Source of the DNA: Entoloma clypeatum
Lineage: Eukaryota; Basidiomycota; Agaricomycetes; Agaricales; Entolomataceae
DNA: 64,000 bases
Assembly (NCBI GenBank): GCA_963565915.1
Contig: OY751495.1
Coordinates: 3,038,001 to 3,102,000 of the forward strand
Reading direction: 5' to 3'
Part shown: piece by piece, positions 46,901-57,817 of the stretch
Layout: each line of letters starts with the position of its first letter
Position numbering within the stretch: the first letter of the stretch is position 1
The notes under the pieces: generated by a model
The model's database searches: none
Told to the model about the DNA's origin: nothing
What the model saw: only the letters and a program-made list of their open reading frames with translations
Made by a program: the position numbers and the translations under genes

Positions 46901-47484
46901 TCCAGATCAATGAAAAACCCTGGAATTAATTACGCGTAATTATTGGTGGTTACAAAGTTGGCGACAAAGTTTGGTTATCGACTAAAGACCTGAAGTTGAA
47001 CTGACCCTTAAAGAAACTCGCCAAACGATGGATTGGACCCTATACCATAACCAAGATCATTTTGTCACATGCTGTGGAACTTAAATTGCCGAAGTTGTGG
47101 AAAATCCACCCGGTTATCAATGTGTCACGGGACCGATTATTTAAGGAACCACTATTTAGATCACAAAGGGTGCAGGCACCAAACCCGATAGTTATCAATG
47201 GCGAAGAGGAGTACGATGTTGCTAAAGTTATTGACTCAAGGTTGAAGAAAGGAAAGCTGGAATATTTAGTGCAATGGGAAGGTCTGACTCTGGACCACAA
47301 CATGTGGGAACCTGAGGATCACCTGGAACATGCCAAGGAAGCGGTGGAGGACTTCTTTAAATTAAACCTGAATGCACCCTGGCGCTTACGCACAAACATC
47401 TTTGAAGGATTAAAATTTAAACAATATGAGAATTTCACGGACACCCTGGACGACATCATATCTCGCCTGGAAGTCGAGATCTAG
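43973..47484 (+). pseudogene. gypsy-4 pol
   Basis: Frame open from 43973 to 45913: retropepsin DSGATG, reverse transcriptase with YIDD (VIYIDDILVA) and RNase H start. TAG at 45911-45913 in EA(W)RHHLEG stands for TGG. RNase H then continues into the solo LTR at 46087 and resumes at 46545 (KADALSRRVDHR). The integrase zinc finger (HHDNSVTGHPDQ, a Gln codon followed by TGA, NYWW) is followed by a deletion of the catalytic core. C-terminal GPY/F region and chromodomain (YLVQWEGLTLDHNMWEPEDH) end at 47484. Confidence 0.9.
46087..46544 (-). repeat. solo LTR, 458-bp family, inside gypsy-4
   Basis: Reverse-oriented copy of 39460-39917, same length, with only a few differences seen. Perfect target duplication AAGGC (46082-46086, 46545-46549) in the RNase H region of gypsy-4. 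Confidence 0.94.
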
Positions 47485-47495
47485 AAAGGGGGTAA

Positions 47496-47814
47496 TGTTA
47501 TGATTGTATTTTCACTTTTTTACTTTATCTTATCTTATCTCAATCTTATCTTATCTACATTGTGTCATACATGAGGACATCTTATCATTACAACGCAGCA
47601 GGATGCGAAGGATCCAGAGTCGTGCAGCATGACACAGCCTCAACGCAGCCTCATGGTATTTACATATATAAGTAGGGTACTTTCACTTGTATTTGATAGC
47701 TTGTTCTCTTGAGATTCCCGCTGGGTCTCTTGGCAATACAGTTCTCTTACCACTTTTCCACTTTGTTCCTAAGTTTGGGCTCGTGACATTGTTTGACTTA
47801 GCATCGCCTCAACA
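47496..47814 (+). repeat. gypsy-4 3' LTR
   Basis: 319 bp, TGTTATGATT...CCTCAACA, preceded by an AGAAAGGGGG polypurine tract. Confidence 0.92.
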
Positions 47815-48290
47815 AAGGTCGTGCCGGACAACGATATGGGACAAAAGGGAAATCAAAGTAACTGCTGTTGGGCAACTGAGTATGTCTCCCTTTTAAGCTC
47901 ATCCGGGCCTCCTGTCCAGTGGACACCATGAGTTCCCCATCAGCCGCAACGAAGTCCAGAACAGCTGAATAGAGTCCAACATCATCAGGCAAAACCTCAG
48001 TTCCCTTTGGCAATTTCCAAATGCCCTTGACACCCAACAATTCAAAGTATGCTGAGAGCATGTTAAGATGCGAGATTTTGTCATAGGGTAAGCCAAGTAA
48101 TATCCCCCGACTTCCAAAGGAGCTTGAAAATGGAATCTGTACCCCTTCTAGAGGCTAAGAATTTGATCAACTGCCCATTTAGACGTAGCGCCAACAATGT
48201 CATTGCCTAATTGAGTATCAAGGCATCCAGGAAATAATTGATCATCGTTTGGAATGTGAATCCCGGTCAAAAATGACTCCGAGCCCAGCC
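47815..48290 (-). pseudogene. lineage-specific gene, 5' part, chromodomain-like
   Basis: Upstream half of the gene split by gypsy-4. The minus strand reads IHIPNDDQLFPGCLDTQLG, then KWAVDQILS, then FKLLWKSGDITWL, then LPYDKISHLNMLSAYFELLG. Two small frame changes lie between these near 48150 and 48080. The W-K-x-GD-x-TW pattern followed by two helices resembles a chromodomain-like fold. The first exon is not resolved. Inferred to be one gene with 40928-41909 because frame and target duplication agree. Confidence 0.55.
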
Positions 48291-49436
48291 AAGAATATCT
48301 GGGTTGGGCCGATTCTGAGAAGGGCTCGGCACAACTCAGAAAAGGGTGTTTCTCAGACACAACCTGAACATATCTGATAGATTTCTGAATGGATCCGAAC
48401 ACTTTCTGAACTGAGAGGGGCATTTCTGAGAAGATCTGAGGGTATCCAACTCCATTTGAGGAAATTCTAAAACAAATAAAATTGCTTCGAATGTATATAT
48501 GATACAGGTGTTCTGAACCTATCCGAAGCCCCATCCCCAACACCATACATATTCCCTACTAGTGCATCACTCCCCTTTCTCACCCCGCTGAATCCTACCA
48601 CTACACAGCTGTAAAAACAAATCTGATTCAGTATGTTCCCAAGCTAGAGCAACAGGAATGCACCGATTCCTGATGCTTACTACAATGCTCTTGCATTTAT
48701 GAACACATCCACAGTAGAAAAAATGAGTCAACACATTATTCCCCCTGGCCTCGAGACCATTCAAGCAGCTTCTCAGGGTAGCATGGTTGAACCTGCGGAC
48801 TAACTCAAAAATGGTTCTATGAAGCAAAAACACAGAGGTCATATACCATTGTGCACTTTCCAAACCCGACCTTGAATCCTAGTGTTAGAGTCCGCTTAAC
48901 GACATATCCTCTGGCCATTTGGTGTGAATTGGCTGATTGATGGTGCTCTTGCAGCAAGATAACATCAGGGTGATGTGGCATGATAATGCTGGGAAATAAT
49001 GAGTAGAGCGCATATAGTGAAGACCCGAACAAGGACATACTACTTTGGCACCATATCGCGGGGGAGAAAGGCATGGAACTAGTGCCATGGTAACTTGAGG
49101 GGCCAGAGACTGGGAGCTGCATTGTGGGTTGAGCATACAGGAGGCATTGATGGGAGGGGGAGGTAGGAGGAGGAGAAGAAAGAGAGTGGAATTCGAAAAG
49201 GAAAAAAACGTGGCGACGTGGCGACGTGGCGACGAGCAGGCTTTAGGGTAGGCATGAGTGACTTGGGGGGGGCAAGAAAGGACAATTGTTGATGACCGGG
49301 AAACGATGCAACTCAGGTCGCAATTTGCATGATGATCTCGTCTCTTTCATGAACACAACAGGAGCGAGCAGAGTGATAGGACAGGCCACCATCAAAGTAG
49401 TGACAGACTCCTGGACCAACCCAGAATCTATTCGAA
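48291..49436. other. no gene recognised
   Basis: About 1.1 kb without a supported gene. Short minus-strand frames occur (48817-49122, 48567-48863) but show no recognisable domain. A GTGGCGAC triplet repeat lies at about 49209-49232. Confidence 0.5.
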
Positions 49437-50520
49437 TTGGCTGGGGAGTTGGTGAGTCCAAATGGCATGACAAGCCATTCAAAAGACCCATAGCGCGTGC
49501 GGAAGGTGGTTTTCCATTCATCTCCTTCCACTATGCAGACAAGGTGATAGGCGTGTTGGAGGTCGAGAGCCGTATAAACACTGGCTTTTCCAGCGGTCTG
49601 GAGAAGGTCGGATATGAGCGGAAGCAGATATCAGTCCTTCTTTGAGATTTTGTTAAGACCACAGAAATCAATGCAAAGATGAAGGGAGCCATCCTTTTTA
49701 TGAACGAAAAGGACAGGAGCACCATGCGGAGAGGAAGAGGGTCGGATGAATCCAATGGTGAGATGTTCGTCAATGAATTCACGGAGGGCATTGAGTTCGG
49801 TTTGTGAAAGGGAGTAGATCGGACCAAATGGAGGAGCAGAACCCTCTTCGAGTTTGATCTTGAGGTCGTAGGGACGGTGTGGTGGGAGAGTGTCTGCTTT
49901 TCCTTTACTGAAGATGTCAGCATAGTCATGGTATTCCTCGGGTACGTTTGTCAAGTTGGGGGTGTCGGAAGTGGATGCGGAGTGAGCAGAAATGGAGGGA
50001 GTCGAAAGGTGAAGTCGAAAGGATTGTGTACCAGGCAATTTGCATGCCCTCATAAATGTGGCTGCATTAATGAGTGAAATCTGCGGAGGTACAATCGGAG
50101 GTTCCGGAGGAGGAAGCATAGCTGTCCTACCTTGGGAGGAGGTTGATGTCGATGTTGATGTCGGAAACGGCTCTTTTTGCATCTGTGGATGGAAAGTGAT
50201 ACTGCCCAATACCCAGTCAATCATAGGATTGTGGCGGGTGAGCCAGTTGTATCCAAGAACCATGGAAGAAGTGGAGTCAAGCGGAGTAACATAAAAATCC
50301 TGTTCAAAAGATTCACCTGAAGGAAACCATATAGGTATTGTTACAACTTGAGTGATAAACACATTAGAAGAACCATCAAAAAGCTTTAGTTCTAAAGGCG
50401 GAATAGTGGAGGTCGGAAGATTATAAGCGGAGGAAAAGTTATTGTCAATAAAACAGTGGGTAGATCCTGAATCAATAAGTGCTGGGACAGAATCTGAAGA
50501 GAAAAAAGAGGATGAGATAT
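49437..50520 (-). pseudogene. gypsy-5 protease and partial reverse transcriptase
   Basis: Retropepsin ALIDSGSTHCFID near 50480-50450, MVLGYNWLTRHNPMIDW, then reverse transcriptase up to the fingers (PVLFVHKKDGSLHLCIDF) and the palm start ([14 protein letters not shown]). The catalytic YxDD is beyond the truncation. Confidence 0.85.
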
Positions 50521-50639
50521 TGATACATAAAGAGTTTGGATTGGAGAGAGTGGATGCGTTAAGTTGGATGGGAGCGGAGGCACGGAGAGAGTCAACGCAG
50601 TCCTCAGACCGTGCTTCATGAGGACCACTGCCTATTTTT

Positions 50640-51934
50640 TTGACTCAATCTCCTTACCTTTTTCCTTGGCTTGAGTGCAGACTTGGGTGGCCTTCCCTTT
50701 AGCCTTGGAAGCGGAGGAGGTGGACTTGGGACAGTCCTTGACAGCGTGTCCGACGCTACCGCAGAATAAGCAAAGGTTATTATCAAAACGATGTTTGCAT
50801 TCTTGATATGTCAGTTTGCCATCTTTGCCTAATTTGCTGGAGAGGTCAGGTTTCGGAGCGGATGTGGAAGCAGAAGCGGTAGCGGGAGCGGAGGGTTTGG
50901 TTGATGATGTTTGTGTGGTGGATTGGTTCAGAGTGGATTGTTTCTTGTCAGACTTGGGAGTGGGTTTATCGGTTCTGGATTTCTCTCATTGACGTTCCCA
51001 GTAGCGAGTGTCAATAGTATGAGCCACGGATCGTAGGTCTGGTAAAGACTTGATCTTGGGTTGTTGGGAGAGGATGTCCTTGATCTGATCTGGAAGTCCG
51101 GTGTAGTAGCGGTGTCAGAGGGAGTTTCAATCCCAGTCAGTCTTGGTAGCAAGACATTGGAATTCAATGTTGTACTTCAATATCTTTTGATTTTCCTTCA
51201 TCCGTAGGTTGTCCAACTGTTCTTTGGCTTTGCCCTGAGGGTCAATAGTACCAAACTCGGAGTGGAGAAGTCGGACGAAGTCGGATGAAGTCGGGGCAAG
51301 AACCCCGCCAATTGGGTTCATTATCGTCAAGAATGAAGGGTTCAAAAAATTCGAGTGCTGTGCCTCGGAAGTAAGACATGGCAAAGTTGACTTTGGAATG
51401 TTCTGAGTCGAAGTTGTCATTGTCGGAGAAGTAAAGTTTGCATTGTAAAATGCATGCAGAGAGTTTGCGTGGATCGGATCCGTCAAAGGTATCCGGTTCA
51501 TTGGCATACGACTTTTTCTTCTTTGTGTCACAATGTTTCAACTCTTTGGTCATGAGCAGAATGGCTTCAGGTAGGTTGGGTTCCTGATCTGGATTGGAAT
51601 CGGAGTCGTCCAAATCTCCATGTAAACTACCGTCGGAGGGAGGAGGAGATCCTCCTGGGGGTCTGCCAAATAAGCCAGAATTTAGAGGTGTGGAGGGTTC
51701 CGTTGGTGGGTTTAGTGGAGGACTGATGGAAAGTGGTGGGAGCTGAGAGTCGGAAGAAGGCGGAGGAATGGATGGTCCGGGGGTAGGAGTGGATGATGAT
51801 GCTGTGGCTCCTCAAGGGGTAATGGTTACATTGCGTGTTCCTTGAAGAAAAGCAGAGCGTGGTGTAGATGATGAATGTTCTGCTGCTGCACAAGCAGTCC
51901 TAGTTGTTTGAACTGTATTACGGGTTTGAGACAT
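50640..51934 (-). pseudogene. gypsy-5 gag
   Basis: ATG 51934 (MSQTRNTVQTTRTAC), Pro/Ser-rich N-terminus, Gag core (LYFSDNDNFDSEHSKVNFAMS), CCHC knuckle CLFCGSVGHAVKDC near 50770. Several frameshifts and stops break it into ORFs 51242-51613, 51127-51531 and 50928-51167. Confidence 0.8.
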
Positions 51935-51985
51935 GTGGGTAGAGGTTGTTGGGTAAATCAAAGAATGGTGGTAGTTCAAATATAC

Positions 51986-52502
51986 TGTCACGTAGCGTTT
52001 TTCTCAACGTCGGAAAACGTCGGACAAGTCGGAGCGGAGTAGCAGAGTGGATGCGATAAGTGCAACGTTGGCAGAAAGGACCTGGCTTCAACTTGTGCGT
52101 TGCTCCCCACTCTTTGACATGGTCCTCGATTTCAGATTTGGCAGATGTCGGATGAGCGGAGGTGATGGAGAGAATGCTCAAAGGCAAGTAGAGGCAGATG
52201 TGAATGAGGTGTAACATATGATATTTGAACTGAGGTTCTACAACAGGTTGGGTACACTATTTATAGTAGACTAGAATGATCAGCATTACTATAAGTGATG
52301 TGCAGATATTGGAGTTGACCATCAGAACATTCGGAGTACGGAGAGTAGCAAATGAAAAGTGAACAACATATGTCTACTTGTAAGTATGGTTGAGATGTTA
52401 CGTAGTAGAAGTATAATCAAATATAAATAGAATGTTGTCGGAGCGGATGTCGGATCGGATGAATCGTCGGAGTTGTCGGATATGAATCGTATGGTTATGA
52501 CA
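51986..52502 (-). repeat. gypsy-5 5' LTR
   Basis: 517 bp. On the minus strand begins TGTCATAACCATACG and ends CTACGTGACA; rich in TCCGACAT-type words. Same family as the solo LTR at 32759-34961. Confidence 0.88.
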
Positions 52503-55142
52503 TGGGCCAACAATGAATGAGCTTTGGAGATGACAATCTCACGAATATTATGCCCCTTCACATAGACTTTTGGGATACACAGAATACAATCCTCATGTAC
52601 CTTCATGTACACAAGGCCATTCTCAATCTCAAAGCTTTTGGAAACTCCACAATTCCTTTGAAGAAAGCATCACCCCCGTACTTGTGACAAATCTCACTCA
52701 GTAAGTCTACACCCTCATCCAATATTGCTGCGACAAGAGGCTGTAAAGGCTCGGATTCAACCATGGCCTGTGGAGCTTTTGGATCCTCAGGGTTATCAAC
52801 AGTGGGTTGCCAATTTATGCCCTCCACAAGGTGTCGTGGACCCTTGATGTGAACCTGACCCTTCATCCATGCAGCAAATTCCTTGGACATCTCAGGCCGT
52901 CCAGTTTCAGCTGGCGGTAACTCCTGCTTTTGGCGTGGTAGGCCTATTCCAACCGCCATTGCCTCTATACTTGCGAGCACAGGAACTGTGATGTTGTGGT
53001 GAAGCTTTGGATCCTCATTCATAACATCGTGATAGGTGTATTCAGACGGTGCACGAACCGTTCCAAGTGACTCATTTGAATATATACAGGATAGAGCATC
53101 AGTTAAGACATTCTCAACCCCAGGAATGTATACAACCTCAAAATCGAATTCTCCGATTTTTTCTATCCAGCGTGCCTGTCGCCCTCACAAATTCTTCTGA
53201 TTCAAAAGATGAGTCAACCCCTTGTGATCAGTGATCCACTTGAACCTGACTCTCTGCAGGATGTCACAATGGCATAACATAGACTCAACACCAGCCAACA
53301 TCTCAATCTCATGGACAGGATAGTTCTGCTGAGCAGGACCCAATTTTGCTGAATAAAATGCAGCCACCTTTGTGGTCTTCCAATCTGGCCCCTGCGCCAC
53401 AATGCCTGAGACTCCCATTGCCGATCCATCAGTGATCAGGTACACAGGATCTTGATCAAGTCCATACTTAAGTGGTACACGCCAATGACCATGACCTTCA
53501 TCAATGAGATGTTTAATGTCCGTGAATGCGTGTTGATGAATGTACTCCCAATGAAATGGTACAGTATCACCTGTTAACTGATGAAGAATTCCCATAGAAG
53601 TTCGTGCATTCAGAACATTGTCTGCTAGATAACCAACAGCACCCAAAAATCCACAAAGAAGATCCCGATTAGTAGGGACTTTCCAGTTCACAACAGTGTC
53701 AACCTTTGCAGGATCTATACGGATGCCATTGCAGCCAATAATATGCCCCAAGAGTTTCAATTCCTTCACAAGAAAGTGAATTTTGTCAGGATTAAGGTAA
53801 AACTTCTCCCATGCCAGAATATCAAGAACAATCTTAACATGCTCGACATGCTCCTCAAGAGTCTGAGAGTAAATTACAATGTCATCAAGGTAGACATCCA
53901 TGAAGACACCCAGGTAAGGAGAGAAAAGGTGGTTCATTAGGGCCTGAAACGTAGCAGGACCATGGCAGTCACCTATCTGTATGACATGACTGACCATATT
54001 GCCATCAGGTGTGGTAACAGCCATTCGTTCCACATGTGTAGGCTCAACGCGAACCTGCTCAAACCCCCACACCCAGTCAAGCATTGAGATCCACTTGCCT
54101 GAGGCCACACGAGAGAAGATTCCCTGTTGATCAGACAATGGTGAGGCCATCTTCACTGTATTGGCATTACGTGCCCTTAGGTCTACAGTAAGTAACTCAG
54201 GTGGGTGACCACCCTTTTGTGGCTTAGGAATTAGCAACATTGGTACAGTGTTCTTGGATGTTGTGATCCTCCAACGCCCTGTCTGAATGTATGCCGCTTT
54301 CTTCTTACACCACTGCTTGCGAAATGCTTCAGGACACTTTGATGGCTGCCAAGAATAGATCTTCATTTCATCAATCAAGGGTATCATATGATTAATGGCA
54401 CAAAATGGAGGCAAAGGTGTGTCCTCACGCTTTTTGCACAATGGCTTTGCATAATCCAGCAATTCTTGCCGAATCCTATCCATGTCAGCCTTGCCAATGC
54501 TGACTGCACAAGCAGCGATCTTCGTAACTCCATCACTCTTAATTGGCAAGGAGTCTGTATTTCCAACAACAACACGTGCAGGGTTCATGCCTATCAGCAC
54601 ACTATGTTGAAAGAGCCATAGAGTGCCTAGTATCAAGTCATAGCTGCCCAGGTTCACAACATCAAACTGTCGGTCTTCCTTTATACCTTGGTACTCAATA
54701 CTAACTGTCAGTCTTCCTTTATACCTTGGTACTCAATACTAACTGTCACGCTGCAGTTCACTTTTGAGCGTGATCCCTGCACTGTCAAATTAAGGTTCAA
54801 CGGTTTAGCAAGTTCAACTCGACAAACTTTTAACTGGTCAGCTAATGTTGAAGACATAAAGTCTGCAACTGAGCCCGAATCCAACAGTACATGCACTGGG
54901 TAGCCATTCACTTTGATGACTATAACCACTGGTCGAGGGACGAGACGTGTAAAATCCTGTGGAGTGGCACTGTTTCTCTGCAAGCCAGCATATGACCCAT
55001 GTGGCACCTGTACACCAAAGACATCTAAACTGTCCATCTCCTGGAGCTCGTCATCAGAGCCTATGCCATCCAACCAGCCTGTTACCCGGGACATACCACC
55101 TGGGCTCTTGACTGTAAATGCAGCAACAGCCTCACATTGCAA
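52503..55142 (-). pseudogene. gypsy-6 pol
   Basis: Retropepsin VLLDSGSVADFM near 54880, reverse transcriptase with YLDD (VYLDDIVIYS) and a WISMLDWVWGFEQVRV motif, RNase H with ITDGSAMGVSG. A 38-bp tandem duplication at 54673-54748 shifts the frame between protease and reverse transcriptase. TGA at 53187-53185 follows NQKNL, before GRQARW, where CGA is expected. The integrase finger begins (IVISKAHSLLAH) and is cut at 52502. Confidence 0.88.
54673..54748. repeat. 38-bp tandem duplication in gypsy-6
   Basis: Two direct copies of the 38-bp unit GTCTTCCTTTATACC...ACTGTCA, 54673-54710 and 54711-54748, with no difference found. The length is not a multiple of three. Confidence 0.93.
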
Positions 55143-55556
55143 CTCATGTGCTCACCCTTTACAGTATGTGTATGCATACTGGCATCATCGGCATGCGCGT
55201 CTGCCTCAGGCAGGTCTCCAAGACCATGGTCAAGACCCTGGCCACCATCATCCACAGCTGTCCCATCATCACCCTTGTGGAATTCAGCATCCATGTGATA
55301 AATGATTTTTGAGTACCACCGATGAAGATCAAACAAAGGGTTCTCCATGAGGCTCATACTCAAACTAGTATGTAGATGTGTTCTCATTTCAGATAGCGGC
55401 GATGATCAACAACCCTCAGGATACCTCCGTCGCCATGCTCCAAGGTGAACCGTTTATCATATGAGCTCTTGTCCCAGAGATGGTCAGATGAGTAAGGTGC
55501 ACCACGTTGCAGCTCCTCGCAGATCCAGTCCTCCATGTAATCCCCTAGGGTATGTT

Positions 55557-55912
55557 TGTAAGGGCAACCTTACGATCCAAGACTCGAACTCAGATGCTTG
55601 CAAGGGAAATCCAAAGAGAAAGTTCTAAGGATTCCCCTGTAAGCTAGTTGGATAAATAGTAAAGTGAGATATGAAATAAGAGATGAAATGAGACATATGA
55701 ATGATGAGCAATGATTGGGAGTAGGAATGGGGGATGAATGGAAACAAGATGAATGGTAACCTGCGATCCAACATGCGGAGGAGCAGAGTCATCGGATGCA
55801 GGGCATCGGATAAGATATCGGACGTAGCAGATCCAATTGGAGGACGTCGGAGATGGTGGAATAGAAAGGAAAGGAAAAGAGAAAAGGAACTAGAAAAGTG
55901 GTTGCCCTTACA
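55557..55912 (-). repeat. solo LTR of gypsy-3 family
   Basis: 356 bp, TGTAAGGGCAACC...GGTTGCCCTTACA; inverse orientation to 40343-40765 and shorter by about 67 bp. No clear target duplication (ATGTT against ACATC). Confidence 0.88.
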
Positions 55913-56776
55913 ACATCTGACCTTGAGGTTTGAAATAATATATACATATTTAGCCACTATATTAAATAGTTTTTAAGCATCTGGCTCACATAAACAATAT
56001 GGTTGACTCCAACTGGACTTCAACAAAAAAAAAACATCATCACCACATACAGGTCTTGGGGCTCTTCTCTCTCTACAAAATAAAAGATGTCAGAGATATT
56101 GAAGAATAAAACCCTGAAGAATATGCTTAGCTTTATTACTAGTACCATAAGATTGCTTACATAAGTACTTCTATATAATCTACACACAAGCCTATTTGAT
56201 GCAGCAGGCAGATGTACTCCTGCTTTGTTCCTACTTTCCGAAGGTCAGGTGTTTAATCCTGGTGACTTCCTTTGTTTTGGCCTATCTGAACAAAGGGTCC
56301 CACCATCATCACAATCAATACTTGTTCTCATGACAATCAGCAAATTGCAGGTAATTATCATGTAATTTTCAAAAAAGCGCAGAATCCGCACGAATCTGCA
56401 TGCCCTGAAATTCACATGACAATCACCTACACAGCCTTTTTACTGAGGTTCATAGGTTCAGTTCACACCCCAACCATGATGTGTGACTGAACACTTATGG
56501 TCAAAATGATACAGCTTAGTAGTCCTCTGATGCAAGCTGATGACCCTATATAAAGTTGTTGAATTTAAAATAAATTAAAATTAAAAGATTAATCTGAGTT
56601 GATTTCAATAGTTTTTGGCAGTGTTGGTCTTAAGGCTGAATAACACCCTTAACTTAACCCTTAACAAACCTTGAAGAGATTATAAATGCTTAATATAGAC
56701 TTAATACTGTAGCATGACACATAATAATATCCAGGCAGGAAAAAAAAGTTCACAATCTTTTAAAAAAAGGTGTATA
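55913..56776. other. AT-rich non-coding
   Basis: No gene seen. A stretch at about 56200-56280 has weak resemblance to pol III boxes but is not supported. Confidence 0.5.
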
Positions 56777-56923
56777 CTGTACTCCACCAACCAACTCTTT
56801 GAATTTTTTGGAAATTGTGACCAAAGAAACTCAAAAAAATCTGAAAAATCAAAAGAAAACATTTTGAGTGAGTGATTTTTTTGGCTGTGCCACATGACTG
56901 AAGAGTTGGTTGGTGGAGTACAG
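56777..56923. mobile_element. 147-bp Tc1/mariner-type MITE
   Basis: Perfect 23-bp terminal inverted repeats (CTGTACTCCACCAACCAACT...) flanked by TA (56775-56776, 56924-56925). Too short to code. Its ends differ from the Tc1 element at 32843, so another transposase would have moved it. Confidence 0.88.
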
Positions 56924-57112
56924 TATCATTACATCTCATCCTCCACCATGCCACCTTTAAAGGGAAGACTCTGGAAATTCTTTTATCAAGGTGAAAAAAA
57001 AAATTGAGTCAGTTCAAAGCTTACTGCAGGGGCATCATGTAAAAGCTGTGTCTCCCCCGCTCACTTGCTACTCTTTTTATGGGTGAGAGCAAGTGACCTG
57101 CAACCCATCACT

Positions 57113-57544
57113 CCCAGTGAAAATCGGGTCGTGTGGGAGTGGTTTTTCTCAGGGCTATTTTAGGTTTGATCTTGCCTAACTTGGTTTAAATCAGTCCAAA
57201 TGGGAAATTTGATTTGATCGACAGTGAGTCCAACTTTAAGGGTTTGAGTCAGGATAACCTGGAAAATTCAGGAAACAAGCACGGTGTGATCCAGTTTTCT
57301 CAGGTTTTTTCAGGGGTGAAACAGTTAAAATCTGTCAAACCAGGGGAATTAAGTGGGAACCTGTGGGAATTGATGGTTGAATTTCCAGATTATTCTGACT
57401 CAAACCCTCTTAAACCCTTAAAGTTGGACTCTCCACAAGTCAAATCAAATTTCCCATTTGGACTGACTTAAACCAAATTAGGCAAGATCAAACCTAAAAT
57501 AGCCATGAGAAAACCCACTCCCACACGACCCGATTTTCACTGGG
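57113..57544. mobile_element. foldback MITE, copy B
   Basis: 432 bp, same length and ends (CCCAGTG...CACTGGG) as 16248-16679, with about five differences noticed. Flanked by a different 7-bp duplication, CATCACT (57106-57112, 57545-57551), which fixes the borders. Confidence 0.93.
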
Positions 57545-57817
57545 CATCACTGTCAACCAATGCTGGTGCTCTTGAGGGTTTGGGTGACCACAGTGTCCTT
57601 GTTTCTGGCGATATTTGGGATTTTAACCCCTTAATATTAAGACCCTTATTCTTAAGAACAAGCCAACACTGGTTTTTTTTCGGAGTGCCAAGAGGTCCGG
57701 TCTCACTGTACCAAGCATATTTGCTGGGAAAGTCAGGTGATTTGTTGAGGGTAGGCAAAGGCGCGACGCCTGGCTGAGTTCGAAAATGGTAACGCGTCTC
57801 TTCCAAAAACAACTTCA

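Larger units (their letters stand above)
41915..47814 (+). mobile_element. Ty3/gypsy chromovirus gypsy-4, integrase core deleted
   Basis: LTRs 41915-42175 and 47496-47814 and a 5-bp duplication AAGGT (41910-41914, 47815-47819). Contains gag, pol and chromodomain. A jump near 46947 goes from the integrase zinc finger directly to the GPF region, removing the DDE core. A solo LTR sits at 46087-46544. The leader between 5' LTR and gag (42176-42754) is long and has no gene. Confidence 0.94.
49437..52502 (-). mobile_element. Ty3/gypsy element gypsy-5, 3'-truncated
   Basis: Minus strand: 5' LTR 51986-52502, gag 51934 to about 50640, pol to about 49437, where the reverse transcriptase breaks off within GLTNSPA. 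The rest of pol and the 3' LTR are missing. Inserted in gypsy-6: the integrase finger of gypsy-6 stops at HSLLAH directly at the LTR edge (52502). Confidence 0.88.
52503..55556 (-). mobile_element. Ty3/gypsy element gypsy-6, truncated at both ends
   Basis: Minus-strand remnant of another gypsy family: Gag end and protease (55390-54708), reverse transcriptase and RNase H (54657-53185), linker and integrase finger start (53184-52503). Its 3' side is cut by gypsy-5 and its 5' side ends near the solo LTR at 55557. No own LTR seen. Confidence 0.85.

Noticed and set aside
48817..49122. Minus-strand ORF with DVILLQEHHQ, resembling an endonuclease word
   Set aside because: Only a few residues match a LINE endonuclease-like pattern; no catalytic set around it.
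56200..56290. Weak tRNA-like boxes
   Set aside because: Box matches are poor and no tRNA fold or tail is visible.
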